IMG/VR virus record: IMGVR_UViG_3300032265_000712
Span: 1 to 47,071 of that record
DNA length: 47,071 nt
Source of the DNA: a virus
Direction: 5' to 3' (one strand)
Positions 19,401 through 28,139 of the stretch are shown piece after piece (position 1 is the stretch's first letter; each line of letters starts with the position of its first letter). Made by a program: the position numbers and the translations under genes. The notes under the pieces are model-generated. The model saw nothing but the letters and a program-made list of their open reading frames with translations, searched no databases and was not told the origin of the DNA.

Positions 19401-22400
19401 TCTAATTTTAAATTAGGATCTTATATTTGGGTAGGGTTTGTTGGCACCAGCTGGGAGATTTATAGATACTCTCCAACTTCAATTGATATAACTAGTGTGG
19501 CATTTGATTCTAAAAATAAAGAACTAGTGTTTACAACAGCAATTGATGTTACAGAGTTTGTAGTCGGAGACTATATTGCTATTGAAAATGTAGATTTTAA
19601 AGGATTTTATCGAGTTTCAGCAGTATTGTTGAATACGTTCACATTATCTGCACCATCTATTAAATCAATTACAGCTCCTGGAATTGGATCATTTATTCCT
19701 GTATTTAAATTAACTCCACAACTAGCACCAACTATTGACCAATTAGATTTAACTATTGCCCCAGACCGCGTAGCTAATGAACTTGCGTGGACTACTGACA
19801 GTGGTAACGGATATTGGGCGACTTGGCAATATAATACTGTATATTCTAAAACAACATTAGCTCCGATATTTTCTGTTCCTAATTTACAGTATGGCCGAGC
19901 AGTTGCGTCTGATGCGGCCGGCACAATTCTAGCAGTGTCAGATTCTAGCGGAACAATATCAGTTTATAACAAACCAGTTGCAGGTGCTTCTTGGATTTTT
20001 ATACAAAAAATCGAACCAGAATTTGTATCTATAAGTGATTCTAATACAATTTCTAATTTTAATTCTTCAGTTGCAATATCTCCTGACAGTAACTGGATGG
20101 CAATTGGTAGTCCCATGGTAGGTCACATTGTGACTAACTATAAAGGAGTATACAATACTTCCTCAATATACTCATACAAGCAAATAGTAACATATAACAA
20201 TGTATTGTATGAAGCTCTTAAAACAGTGCCAACAAATAAAACTCCGGCAACGTTTACAAAATATTGGAAACTAGCATCTACTATTTCAGTTGATTCTTCA
20301 GGAACAAACAATTCAGGTTTATTAGACGGCACAGCTCAAGGTGTGGTGTTTATCTACGAACGAGATATAGTAACAAACACATACGTTTTAAACACTTCAT
20401 TGACTAGCCCTGCTCCGATTGCATACCAACAGTTTGGGTTTTCACTAGCATTGTCAAATGATAAGCTATTTGTATCAGCAGTAGGCGATTCTAGTGGCAC
20501 AGGGCAAGTGTATCAAATTGATTATGCTATTAAAGATAGTGCCACGGCATTGTATAATCCAACTGGTAGCTCCGGAACTACATTGGTGCTTGGCGGAACT
20601 TTTAAAGCAATACTTACACTTGGAAGCTCAGTAATCCAACAAGTTAGTAATTTTACTAATCTTGATGTAGGCAGTTCAGTTATTGGAACAGGTATTCCTG
20701 ATAACACTAGTATTGTTAGTTTTAATCAAGGTGCCGGAACAATAACATTGTCAGCAAATGTAACTGCTTCTTCAATCGTTGTAAGCGGAAATACGATCCC
20801 AACAGTTATTACTTACGACGGCACAACACAACCATTACAAGTCGGAATGACAGTGTCTGGTCTTGGTTTTACTCAAGGGCAAAAAATTATCAGTATTGTT
20901 GATTCTCAAACAGTATTGCTTGATATGCCACCCGACGGCAATCCTTTTGGAAAACTAGTTTGTCAAATTAACGGTTGGAAATATCATAATTCATCAACTT
21001 TAGGGTTGTATAATAATTTAACAGCATCTGGTAATTTTGGATATGCATTGTCAATTAGTAGTGATTCGTCAGTGCTTGCAGTATCAGCACCTCAAGCTAA
21101 ACAAGTTTATTTCTTTGCTAATCAACAAGACATTATAGGTAATTTTATTGGAACATACACATTAGTTCAATCTCCTATCACTAGCACTGAATTGTTATTT
21201 GGTGATAGTATAAGTGTATCGGCATCTGGCAAGTATGTTGCAGTATCTTCTATGTATCATAATGATGTAAAGAATACCGCGTTAGGACAAGTAATAATTT
21301 ACAGTTTTGTAGATACATTATGGCAACCTTATCAAACTCTTGCTAATTTAAAACCTGAATCTGTTGAACTATTTGGAACAAAAGTAGCATTTATGGGAGA
21401 TAAGACACTGGCTGTGTTCAGTCAAAATGCCGATACTGATTTACAACAACCTTTGAATGACAGCACTTCGTTCGACGGCGGCCTAACAAGATTTATTACT
21501 CCAAATAAAAATAATGGAAGAGTTGATGTTTATGACAATTACAATAGTAATTGGATCTTCGGTGAAAGTTTAGATAATTTTAACATAACATCAGACAGAT
21601 ATGGCGCAAGTATAGCAGTTGGTGCAAATGAAATATTTGTTGGCGTTTCTAATGCGTTAAACAATGGTATTAATACTGGGGTTGTAGCAGAATATAGAAA
21701 AACTAATAATTCTTATAGTTGGAAAATTTTACATTCAGAGTCTGACAGGATTGATATTAGTAAAATTAAATCAGCGTTTTTATATAACAAGTCTACTAAC
21801 CAGCTTATAGATTACATAGATGTAATTGATCCTAGCCAAGGAAAAATTCCAGGACCTGCAGAAGAAGAATTAAAATACAAAACTTTTTATGACCCTGCAA
21901 CCTATTCGTATTCAAACGGAACTGCAACAGTTAATGTGGATAACGGAATGGCGTGGACTACTTCTCAAGTTGGCCGCCTATGGTGGGATTTACGAACTGC
22001 AAAATTTATCGAAAGTGTAACAGACGACAACAGTTATAATAATAGCAATTGGAATACTTTATTTCCCGGAGCAAGCATTGATATTTACGAATGGGTATCT
22101 ACACGATTAACTCCATCACAGTGGGACAGTCAAGCAGATACTATAGCCGGACTTACTCTTGGAATTAGTGGAAAGTCGCTGTATGGAGATGCAGTATACA
22201 GTTCAGTTAAACTTTATGATTCTTTAAGTAAAAAATTTACAACAATTTATTATTTCTGGGTTAAAAATAAAACACTAGTTCCTAATGTCACTAATAGACA
22301 TATGGCAGCAAGTGATGTAGCAAATCTAATAGCTAATCCTAGAGGATTTAATTATAGTTATTTGGCATTAACTTCACCTAACTCATTTAGTCTTGTTAAT

Positions 22401-25400
22401 GTAGCAAACAAATTACAAGATACTAATGTAGTGTTGTCTGTTAGATATTGGACTATTGACAATCAAAATATTCCTTCACATACCCAGTGGAAAATGATTA
22501 GCGAAGATCCTTCTACTATTATACCATCGGCGATTGAACAAAAATGGATTGATAGTTTATGCGGGAAAGATAATGCTGGCCGATTAGTTCCTGATCCAAG
22601 TTTACCTCCTAAGTTAAAATATGGAATTGAAAACAGACCTCGCCAAGGTATGTTTGTTAATAGATTTGAAGCACTTAAAGAAATTATTGAAAAAACTAAT
22701 TTAGAATTAATTAATATACAAATTGTTGGTAATGCAGACCTTACAAAATTAAATTCTTACGATGAAGAACCTAATTTGCTGTTAGGATTATATGATCAAG
22801 TTTTTGATACTGATGCAGAATTATCTTTTGCAAATATTGGAAATTTTAGCCAGGCTTCAATTACTCCTATAATTGTTAACGGACAAATTACAGGAGCAAA
22901 TATAGTATCTAGTGGAAAAGGCTATATTAATGCACCTTATGTTATTATTCAAGGTAACGGAACAGGTGCAATAGTTAAAACAATTTTAAATGCCTATGGA
23001 CAAGTTACAGGTGTAACAGTTATTTCAGGTGGCGAAGGTTACGATTCGTCAACTACTATGACTATACGTGGATTCGTTGCATTAGTTCATTCTGATTCTG
23101 AATCTTTCAACACATGGAGTCTGTGTTCATATTCAAATAAAATATGGTCAAGAATTCAAACACAAGCGTTTGATACTAGAAAATATTGGTCATATGCTGA
23201 TTGGTTTGCTTCCGGTTACAGTCAATTTACAGCCGCAGATTATGCAATTAATACTTTTGCAGATTTATACTCTATCAGCCCTAGTGTAGGAGAAATTGTA
23301 AAAATATTAACTAGTAATACCGGTTGGTTGTTATTAGAAAAATATGCAGATATCGTTTCAGTAGACTGGACAAAGAGTTATAAAGTAGTTGGCCAACAAA
23401 ACGGAACTATACAACTTAACTCTACATTATATAATACTGTTGGCACAACATATGGCTATGACGGAAATCTATATGATGCATCAGTTTTTGATAATTTTGC
23501 TTCTGTTGAATTACGAATTATTTTAGAATCATTAAAAAATAATATTTTTATAGGTAATCTTGCATCTAATTATTTAGGAATGTTTTTTACAAGCATTCGT
23601 TATATTCTTAGCGAGCAAACTTATGTTGACTGGATATTTAAAACAAGTTTTATTAAGGCACAACATAATGTAGGTTCTTTAGGACAACCTGCAACATATA
23701 AAAACGACAACTTAGCAGATTTTGAATCATATGTAGATGAAGTTAAACCTTATAGAACAAAAATTCGAGAATATGTAAGCAATTATTCCAATGTAGACAA
23801 TACTAATTCTGCTATATCAGATTTTGATTTGCAACCAGCTTATGAAAATAACTCTATTACAGTTGTAAATGCTACAGTAGAAAATGAACAAATCATTAAT
23901 AAAGACCAATCTTTAGCAGTGTATCCTTGGAAATTCTGGAAAGATAATTTATCATTCAGTGTAGTTGACGTAGTTATTACCGATAACGGATCTTTATATG
24001 AAAGCGAACCAGTTGTAAGATTTATAAGTAAATCCGGAATAGGCGCTACTGCAAGAGCATTTTTATCAAACGGTAAAGTTACTAGAATAGTTTTATTAAC
24101 TAAAGGCACTGGATATCTTAAAGCTCCTACAATTTTACTAGACGGGGGAGTTGGAGTTGGCGGAACTACAGCTAAAGCGGTTGCTATAATTGGAGAGAGT
24201 CCAGTTCGATCAACACTAGTAGGAATGAAATTTGATAGAATTTCTCCTACTTATTTTGTTACACAATTATCTGTGACAGAGACATTTACTGGAAATGGTA
24301 GTTTACTGCAATTTGCATTAAAATGGGCGCCAGACATTAGAATAGGCAAATCAACAGTTCTTATCGACGGAGTTGAAGCACTACGAAACAGTTATAAATT
24401 AGTAGTTACAAGTTCGACCAGCTTAGGATATACAACGTATGCCGGCTCGCTAATATTTAATACTGCTCCGGGAACATACTTAATAAATTCTACAATAACT
24501 GTAACCTATTTAAAAGATTGGTCTACATTAAATGCCTCTGACAGAATACAATATTATTATAATCCTGCCAGTGGTGAGCTTGGCAAAGATCTTGCACAGT
24601 TAATGACAGGAGTTGACTACGGTGGTGTAATAGTAGACGGTCTAGGATTTGATATTTCCCAAGGATGGGATAATGTTCCATTCTACAGTGATCCGTGGGA
24701 TAGTGCCGACCCTGATTTTGACGATTACATTATAACTTATACAACACCTACAACTAGTCCATTGGCATTTCCTGTTGAAAATATTCCATTCCCTTCAACT
24801 TGGATGCCTGGTGATTTGCTAAACATTTACTATTATTATACAGATGTTCATACATACACATCTGACGGAGTTGAAACTTCTTATTCATTCAGTGTATATG
24901 ATAACACTCTTACAGTAACAGTTTCAAAAGATGCAACAGCAACTGGCACAAATGCGCAAAGTTCAATTGTATTACAATTAGTAGATGCTACTGGTATTAG
25001 TGTTGGCGATAAAGTATCTATAGTTCAACCAAATACTATAACAGACATTACTTATGTAAAGGCTGTTAACACAGTAGCACATACAGTAACATTAACACAG
25101 ATGTTATATAATAATATACCATCAAATTCTATTATAACATTTACAAGAACTCTAAAAAAGAACATTGACTATACAGTTAATTTACCTGCTAGTATAGTAG
25201 TATTAACGCAACCAATTGCATCTGGTAGTGTAATTACTATATCATCACCTTATCAGCAAATTAAAATTGACGCAGAAGATTTTGACGGCACATTATCACC
25301 AACAAATCCAAATGCAGTAATGTCAACGTATACATTTACAGGTAATAACGATGTAATAACTGTTCCTTCGGGCATTACTATAAATCCAGGCGATCAGATT

Positions 25401-28136
25401 ATTATTAGAAAAATAACAAGTGATGGATCAGTTGCACCTTTAGCAGACGATTACGATACGTTAATTCAAGGTGGAGATCTAGCATATACTAGTGCAACTG
25501 GGTTGTTAGCTGAAGATATTATTATTGACGGTGACGGATTTGTTACCCCTACATCTAGTCCTGCTACAGAAGAAGTAGTTCCTGGACAGCTATTTGACAC
25601 ATTATCTATTAAAGTATACGATAAACCTAATGCAGGTTCTGCAAATATTATTGCCGATAGTTACCATGCTGACGGGATTAATACTGATTATGCGTTAACG
25701 CAAATGCCAAATAGCGCAACAGCAGTAGTTGTCAAAATAAACGGACAAATTAAAACAATTGGTGTCGATTATACAGTTAATTATAAGAAACAATTAATTA
25801 GTTTTACAACGCCTCCGACAATAAACAGTTTAGTAACAATATTAAGTTTTGGATTTAACGGATCTAACATATTAGATATTGACTATTTTGTTGGAAACGG
25901 TGCAACTTTAGAATTTATTACCAATGCAGAATGGTTGCCAACAGTAACTTATCTAATATATGTTAACGGTTTAGTTTCTTCAGCTGAAATTTTCCAAACT
26001 GATTATACATACAATAGTCCAAATAGGGTAGGTATTAGATTTAATACTCCGCCATCTATCGGAGATTTAATTAATTTTGTTATTGTATCTGGAAATCAAC
26101 AAACATTCTCAGTAATGAAAACAGAAAGATTTAGGACTGTAGGAACTACTACTGTATATAATCTTAATAATTCAATCGGCCAATTGATTCCTAGCGAAGC
26201 AAATATGCTTGTAAGAGTAGACCAACTAATACTGCAAGGCCCATCTAACAGTTATTATACGATTGATTCAGAAAATTTAAATTATAATATCGATTATAAT
26301 CATAATTTACCATATAGCGTATCAGTTTCAGATGTGCTAGTCTATGCCGATGGTAATTTATTAACTCCTGGCACTAATTATGTTATTGATTTATCTGGAA
26401 TTACTGTTACTATTACTTTAGAAGTTTATCAACTGTATGTTGGAAAAACACTATTAGTAAGTATTATTACTAATTCAGATTATTTTTACAATGACGGCCA
26501 ACTGACATTAACAACTGTATATCCATCAAATACACTAGTTGAAGTTACAAGTTTTTATAATCATAATATTTTAGATATTCAACAAACTGAATTTACAGTT
26601 TCAGCTTCGAATACATTTACGCCTAACACATTGGCTTATTTTAATTGGACCGATCTAACAGGAGGATTGATCCAATTAGATAGACCAGTGGTTAACAGCC
26701 AATATGTTTGGGTTACAAAAAATAAAATATTGCTAACACCCGAAGTTGATTATGTATTAACAAACAATAATCATGCAGTAAAATTAATATTACCTCTTAA
26801 TATAGGTGATAAAATTAGTTTAATGACTTACAGCAGTAACATATTAACATATGGCACTGCCTACATGCAATTTAAAGACATGTTAAATCGCGTTCACTTT
26901 AAACGCCTAAGCAAAAATAAACAAACAAGATTAGCAACAGCATTACATTGGAATGATACTTCTATAACAGTAGATGATGCAAGTAATTTTGCAGTGCCCA
27001 ACCCGGCTGGTAATAAACCTGGAATAATAGAAATTCGTGGGGAACGTATTGAATATTTTAGAATATCCGGTAATGTTTTAAGTCAGTTGCGTCGAGGAAC
27101 ATTAGGAACTGGCGCTGCCAATTCTTATCCTATTGGAACATTTGTTCAAGAAATTGGAATAACTGAAACTATTCCTTATAACGAAGCTCCAGTTGTGCAA
27201 CAACTAATATCTACAGGATCAAATATTGTTAATTTAAATTTTGTCCCAACTAAAGGACAACCTGATATTACACGACCTGATTATGATTCAACTGGAATAG
27301 TATCTTGGTTTAGCAACTTTGGTTATAACTATGTTGGAAATTATAACGGAGCAACCGGCTACGATTACAATGACGTTGTAATTTACAATAATGCTTATTA
27401 TTATTGTGTAAAACCAGTTCCAGTGCCTTCAGGTAGAACACTAACTGTATTATATACACCGGCAAGTGTTGTATATTGGGCACTATATCCTACAACTATA
27501 CCTGTAGGATATGGACAAGCAAACAATATAGAAGTATTCATCGGAGGTTATGACGATACTACAGTGTGGACTAGCGCAACTACATATTCAGCTGGAACTA
27601 TTATTACTCAAGGATCTTATACATACACTTGTTTAACAACACACACTAGTGGAGCAACTTTCTTTGATGCAGTTACTACAGTTACTATTAATAGCGACGG
27701 AACAACTACGACAATAGCTACAGGGGTTGACTCGTCAACAGTTTGGAAATTCTTTGTAGGAAATATTCGTTTAAAGAAACAACCTTATAAAGTCTTTAAT
27801 GTAAACAATGCTCCAACTAGTCCTGCCGGTGATGTTGCTTTTGACGCAGATTTTTCTGTAGACGGTTCTTCTGCATCAATAAGATTAACAACAGCATTAC
27901 CATATGGAACAAGAATTACTATTGTTCAGCGAACTGGACAAGCATGGGATGGAGATTATGGAACTAATATTAATGTTGTGCATGGCACTAGCAATGTAAC
28001 AACATTCTTAAAATCCACGCCAGGAATATGGTATGAAAATGACGCTAAATATGCAACTAAGTTAGACATTAAGTCAACATTTGACAGCACAATAACTTCA
28101 TTTGATACTACTAACATAACAATTGATCAAGGATAA
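13443..28136 (+). CDS. giant 4897-aa baseplate/tail structural protein in the gp7 position
   Basis: One uninterrupted 14.7-kb frame directly after gp6, where T4 has wedge protein gp7 (1032 aa). Visible parts in order: a conserved head (1-150, with YSWDPHIDWDKFVNFQNYYW); a cupredoxin-like domain (about 160-264); many beta-sandwich modules; CBM5/12-like segments near 1429-1478, 1562-1608 and 1742-1790; seven FG-GAP-like blades (about 2150-2760), with another CBM-like segment (2227-2283) inserted; glycine-rich KGY/GTGY modules (about 3140-3210, 3503-3583); a helix-rich YVDEVKPYRTKIREYVS region near 3430; about eight NG/DY-type beta-modules (3613-4466); a conserved GERIEYF region (4473-4585); and two more CBM-like segments (about 4633-4770). 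No peptidase, lysozyme or nuclease motif was noticed. A structural role is strongly implied by position; receptor or glycan binding is inference. Confidence 0.9.
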   Translation: MADSTTPDRSSSYNFLPNFYQTPANKKFTQATVDQLVQPGSVTKVSGYIGRKTAKSASRKDVYIQAVTNQRENYQLEPAITVTDKLGNNTFFKDYIDYINQINVFGGNTDNHSRLNKQEFYSWDPHIDWDKFVNFQNYYWLPSGPDVITVAGQQEAITSTYTVRLDPNQFGYDFVFTPDGLTPNPTLKLYRGQTYTFDITSPGNPFSIKTLRTPGGLNRYTTPEFTQAAIESGKLTITIPYNAPDILYYVSETNIDFGGVFQILSITENTFLDVGSDIVGKQFYKMSNGEQLSNGMKLQFIGNVTPVSYSTGQYYVEGVGSSIQLIKASDLDLISRYTTSESVLFDSDNFDSLPFSDATALATAIDYHVINRASVDLNPWTRYNRWFHKDVINTSATLNGNVASLDQTARAKRPIIEFEAGLKLYNFGTHALQDVDLIDDFTTDVFSTIEGSTGYNVDGIALAQGQRILFTADTDSTVANNIYRVEIVDVKHISISGHPQYQIHLVLDSMPVENSVVLVKNGQSNQGKSYWFDGSVWNVTQQKLTTNQPPLFDIVDDNGISFGDKTTYPGSSFIGTKLFSYKQGTGVADSNLGFALSYKNINNIGDIVFNFDIVLDSFEYKISSDIFTVKINTGYLVDYSPLTREISFVNGWQKSNAVYTQAAVRVYKDITNLNNFDIDIFDDISNLDDLVVRVYVNGIRLDKTQWNIISGAVYKQLVLTTDLSPTDLLSIRAFASQPINDNGYYEIPINLQNNPLNSLMGDFTLGEVIDHTNSIIDNLDGSLGVTFVGTFPGAGNLRDLGNISQYGTKFVQHSGPASLSIYHITNSSSNVIRSIEESRDDYGKFKRNFISAIKNLSSDVTDVPGSVDAILQHLNQNKQKTGPYYFTDMVPYGASVKRELTVVDYRIKTYPLSNVFTLDTLSNKSVLVYRNGIQMVHGADYTFDSSLAMINISNNTPLETGDVITTVEYDSTDGCFVPSTPTKLGIWPAYTPKLYLDTSLVNPVMMIQGHDGSQVLAYGDFRDNFILELEKRIFNNIKVKYDPEIFNIFDFIPSYNRTTDYSLQEFNDTLAPQFYKWTSLISSDFTKPLNYDRNNPFTFNYTGHAAPDGRLTPGYWRGIYRWIYDTDRPNIRPWEMLGITIEPTWWTSVYGPAPYTSDNIPMWQDIANGLLKEPGVPPITLSQFAKPFLMNHLPVDESGNLVDPISSKTANGGIIQTYGGDFVFGDVSPIEATWRRGSYFPFGMLITFLLLQPSKVFGLVLDRSRIVRNMAGHIVASNTKLPITPDTLLLPSIYSSSTRIQTAGIINYIVDYISSDILKSYSQYATDLKTITTQLSYRIGAFTSKDQFNLLLDSKSPLSTGSIFVPQEDYSIFLNTSSPISKIVYSALIITRFSDGFEVKGYNQTSPYFYYYNYIKSGPKITIGGISESYSIWGPNNQYVAGFVVKNGNGYYRVKTSHVSIDTFNGSYFQLLPTLPVIGGQSALTRILWDRSQPIIAPYGTKFNSIQETYDFIVGYGEYLKDQGFVFDDFNLNLQTVSNWETSAKEFLFWTTQNWAAGQQKWEDWLPNKDYLAGNIVQYDGDYYQASQKVSSNNAFQYNYFVKLSGLSTVGSSVISLSPAANAVTFNSPYAIVDDITNPFNGYQIFKVDGTAFEPQFISSYRKDNRVTYSPTTTDGIFGATFYLLQKEQVVLLNNSTIFNDVIYNPTSGYRQERIKVSGYTTIGWYGSFDSPGFIFDEAKINQWSAWTDYHLGDIVVYQQFYYAANEFVSGSELFDPAQWNRLSSKPFAKIIPNWTNLATQFQDFYSVDVDSFDSAQQTMAHHLIGYQKRQYLDNIIQDPVSEFKFYQGMIREKGTQNVLNKLFDVLSADNEESLKFYEEWALRVGKYGSSNAFQEIEFILDESKFKTNPQSIQLLETNSDTTSGVSDFNIRQAPTDLYLKPLGYNGNPWPTVKNYTPYLRTAGFAREHEVTAIVTYKTDILSLDISNFKLGSYIWVGFVGTSWEIYRYSPTSIDITSVAFDSKNKELVFTTAIDVTEFVVGDYIAIENVDFKGFYRVSAVLLNTFTLSAPSIKSITAPGIGSFIPVFKLTPQLAPTIDQLDLTIAPDRVANELAWTTDSGNGYWATWQYNTVYSKTTLAPIFSVPNLQYGRAVASDAAGTILAVSDSSGTISVYNKPVAGASWIFIQKIEPEFVSISDSNTISNFNSSVAISPDSNWMAIGSPMVGHIVTNYKGVYNTSSIYSYKQIVTYNNVLYEALKTVPTNKTPATFTKYWKLASTISVDSSGTNNSGLLDGTAQGVVFIYERDIVTNTYVLNTSLTSPAPIAYQQFGFSLALSNDKLFVSAVGDSSGTGQVYQIDYAIKDSATALYNPTGSSGTTLVLGGTFKAILTLGSSVIQQVSNFTNLDVGSSVIGTGIPDNTSIVSFNQGAGTITLSANVTASSIVVSGNTIPTVITYDGTTQPLQVGMTVSGLGFTQGQKIISIVDSQTVLLDMPPDGNPFGKLVCQINGWKYHNSSTLGLYNNLTASGNFGYALSISSDSSVLAVSAPQAKQVYFFANQQDIIGNFIGTYTLVQSPITSTELLFGDSISVSASGKYVAVSSMYHNDVKNTALGQVIIYSFVDTLWQPYQTLANLKPESVELFGTKVAFMGDKTLAVFSQNADTDLQQPLNDSTSFDGGLTRFITPNKNNGRVDVYDNYNSNWIFGESLDNFNITSDRYGASIAVGANEIFVGVSNALNNGINTGVVAEYRKTNNSYSWKILHSESDRIDISKIKSAFLYNKSTNQLIDYIDVIDPSQGKIPGPAEEELKYKTFYDPATYSYSNGTATVNVDNGMAWTTSQVGRLWWDLRTAKFIESVTDDNSYNNSNWNTLFPGASIDIYEWVSTRLTPSQWDSQADTIAGLTLGISGKSLYGDAVYSSVKLYDSLSKKFTTIYYFWVKNKTLVPNVTNRHMAASDVANLIANPRGFNYSYLALTSPNSFSLVNVANKLQDTNVVLSVRYWTIDNQNIPSHTQWKMISEDPSTIIPSAIEQKWIDSLCGKDNAGRLVPDPSLPPKLKYGIENRPRQGMFVNRFEALKEIIEKTNLELINIQIVGNADLTKLNSYDEEPNLLLGLYDQVFDTDAELSFANIGNFSQASITPIIVNGQITGANIVSSGKGYINAPYVIIQGNGTGAIVKTILNAYGQVTGVTVISGGEGYDSSTTMTIRGFVALVHSDSESFNTWSLCSYSNKIWSRIQTQAFDTRKYWSYADWFASGYSQFTAADYAINTFADLYSISPSVGEIVKILTSNTGWLLLEKYADIVSVDWTKSYKVVGQQNGTIQLNSTLYNTVGTTYGYDGNLYDASVFDNFASVELRIILESLKNNIFIGNLASNYLGMFFTSIRYILSEQTYVDWIFKTSFIKAQHNVGSLGQPATYKNDNLADFESYVDEVKPYRTKIREYVSNYSNVDNTNSAISDFDLQPAYENNSITVVNATVENEQIINKDQSLAVYPWKFWKDNLSFSVVDVVITDNGSLYESEPVVRFISKSGIGATARAFLSNGKVTRIVLLTKGTGYLKAPTILLDGGVGVGGTTAKAVAIIGESPVRSTLVGMKFDRISPTYFVTQLSVTETFTGNGSLLQFALKWAPDIRIGKSTVLIDGVEALRNSYKLVVTSSTSLGYTTYAGSLIFNTAPGTYLINSTITVTYLKDWSTLNASDRIQYYYNPASGELGKDLAQLMTGVDYGGVIVDGLGFDISQGWDNVPFYSDPWDSADPDFDDYIITYTTPTTSPLAFPVENIPFPSTWMPGDLLNIYYYYTDVHTYTSDGVETSYSFSVYDNTLTVTVSKDATATGTNAQSSIVLQLVDATGISVGDKVSIVQPNTITDITYVKAVNTVAHTVTLTQMLYNNIPSNSIITFTRTLKKNIDYTVNLPASIVVLTQPIASGSVITISSPYQQIKIDAEDFDGTLSPTNPNAVMSTYTFTGNNDVITVPSGITINPGDQIIIRKITSDGSVAPLADDYDTLIQGGDLAYTSATGLLAEDIIIDGDGFVTPTSSPATEEVVPGQLFDTLSIKVYDKPNAGSANIIADSYHADGINTDYALTQMPNSATAVVVKINGQIKTIGVDYTVNYKKQLISFTTPPTINSLVTILSFGFNGSNILDIDYFVGNGATLEFITNAEWLPTVTYLIYVNGLVSSAEIFQTDYTYNSPNRVGIRFNTPPSIGDLINFVIVSGNQQTFSVMKTERFRTVGTTTVYNLNNSIGQLIPSEANMLVRVDQLILQGPSNSYYTIDSENLNYNIDYNHNLPYSVSVSDVLVYADGNLLTPGTNYVIDLSGITVTITLEVYQLYVGKTLLVSIITNSDYFYNDGQLTLTTVYPSNTLVEVTSFYNHNILDIQQTEFTVSASNTFTPNTLAYFNWTDLTGGLIQLDRPVVNSQYVWVTKNKILLTPEVDYVLTNNNHAVKLILPLNIGDKISLMTYSSNILTYGTAYMQFKDMLNRVHFKRLSKNKQTRLATALHWNDTSITVDDASNFAVPNPAGNKPGIIEIRGERIEYFRISGNVLSQLRRGTLGTGAANSYPIGTFVQEIGITETIPYNEAPVVQQLISTGSNIVNLNFVPTKGQPDITRPDYDSTGIVSWFSNFGYNYVGNYNGATGYDYNDVVIYNNAYYYCVKPVPVPSGRTLTVLYTPASVVYWALYPTTIPVGYGQANNIEVFIGGYDDTTVWTSATTYSAGTIITQGSYTYTCLTTHTSGATFFDAVTTVTINSDGTTTTIATGVDSSTVWKFFVGNIRLKKQPYKVFNVNNAPTSPAGDVAFDADFSVDGSSASIRLTTALPYGTRITIVQRTGQAWDGDYGTNINVVHGTSNVTTFLKSTPGIWYENDAKYATKLDIKSTFDSTITSFDTTNITIDQG
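19890..21720 (+). other. seven-blade FG-GAP-like propeller region inside the giant gene
   Basis: Seven copies of a blade core of the type F/Y-G-x-S-hydrophobic-x-hydrophobic-S-x-D-x-x-x-hydrophobic-A-V begin near residues 2155, 2209, 2331, 2532, 2586, 2643 and 2720. Examples are FGYALSISSDSSVLAVSAP and FGDSISVSASGKYVAVSS. A CBM-like segment is inserted between blades 2 and 3 and a beta-rich double repeat between blades 3 and 4. The fold is inferred from the repeat. Confidence 0.7.
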
Positions 28137-28139
28137 AAA

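Noticed and set aside
13443-28136. The giant frame being an assembly artefact or fusion of several genes
   Set aside because: It has no internal stop or abrupt composition change. Domain order is continuous, and it starts coupled to gp6 and ends three bases before a normal fibre gene.
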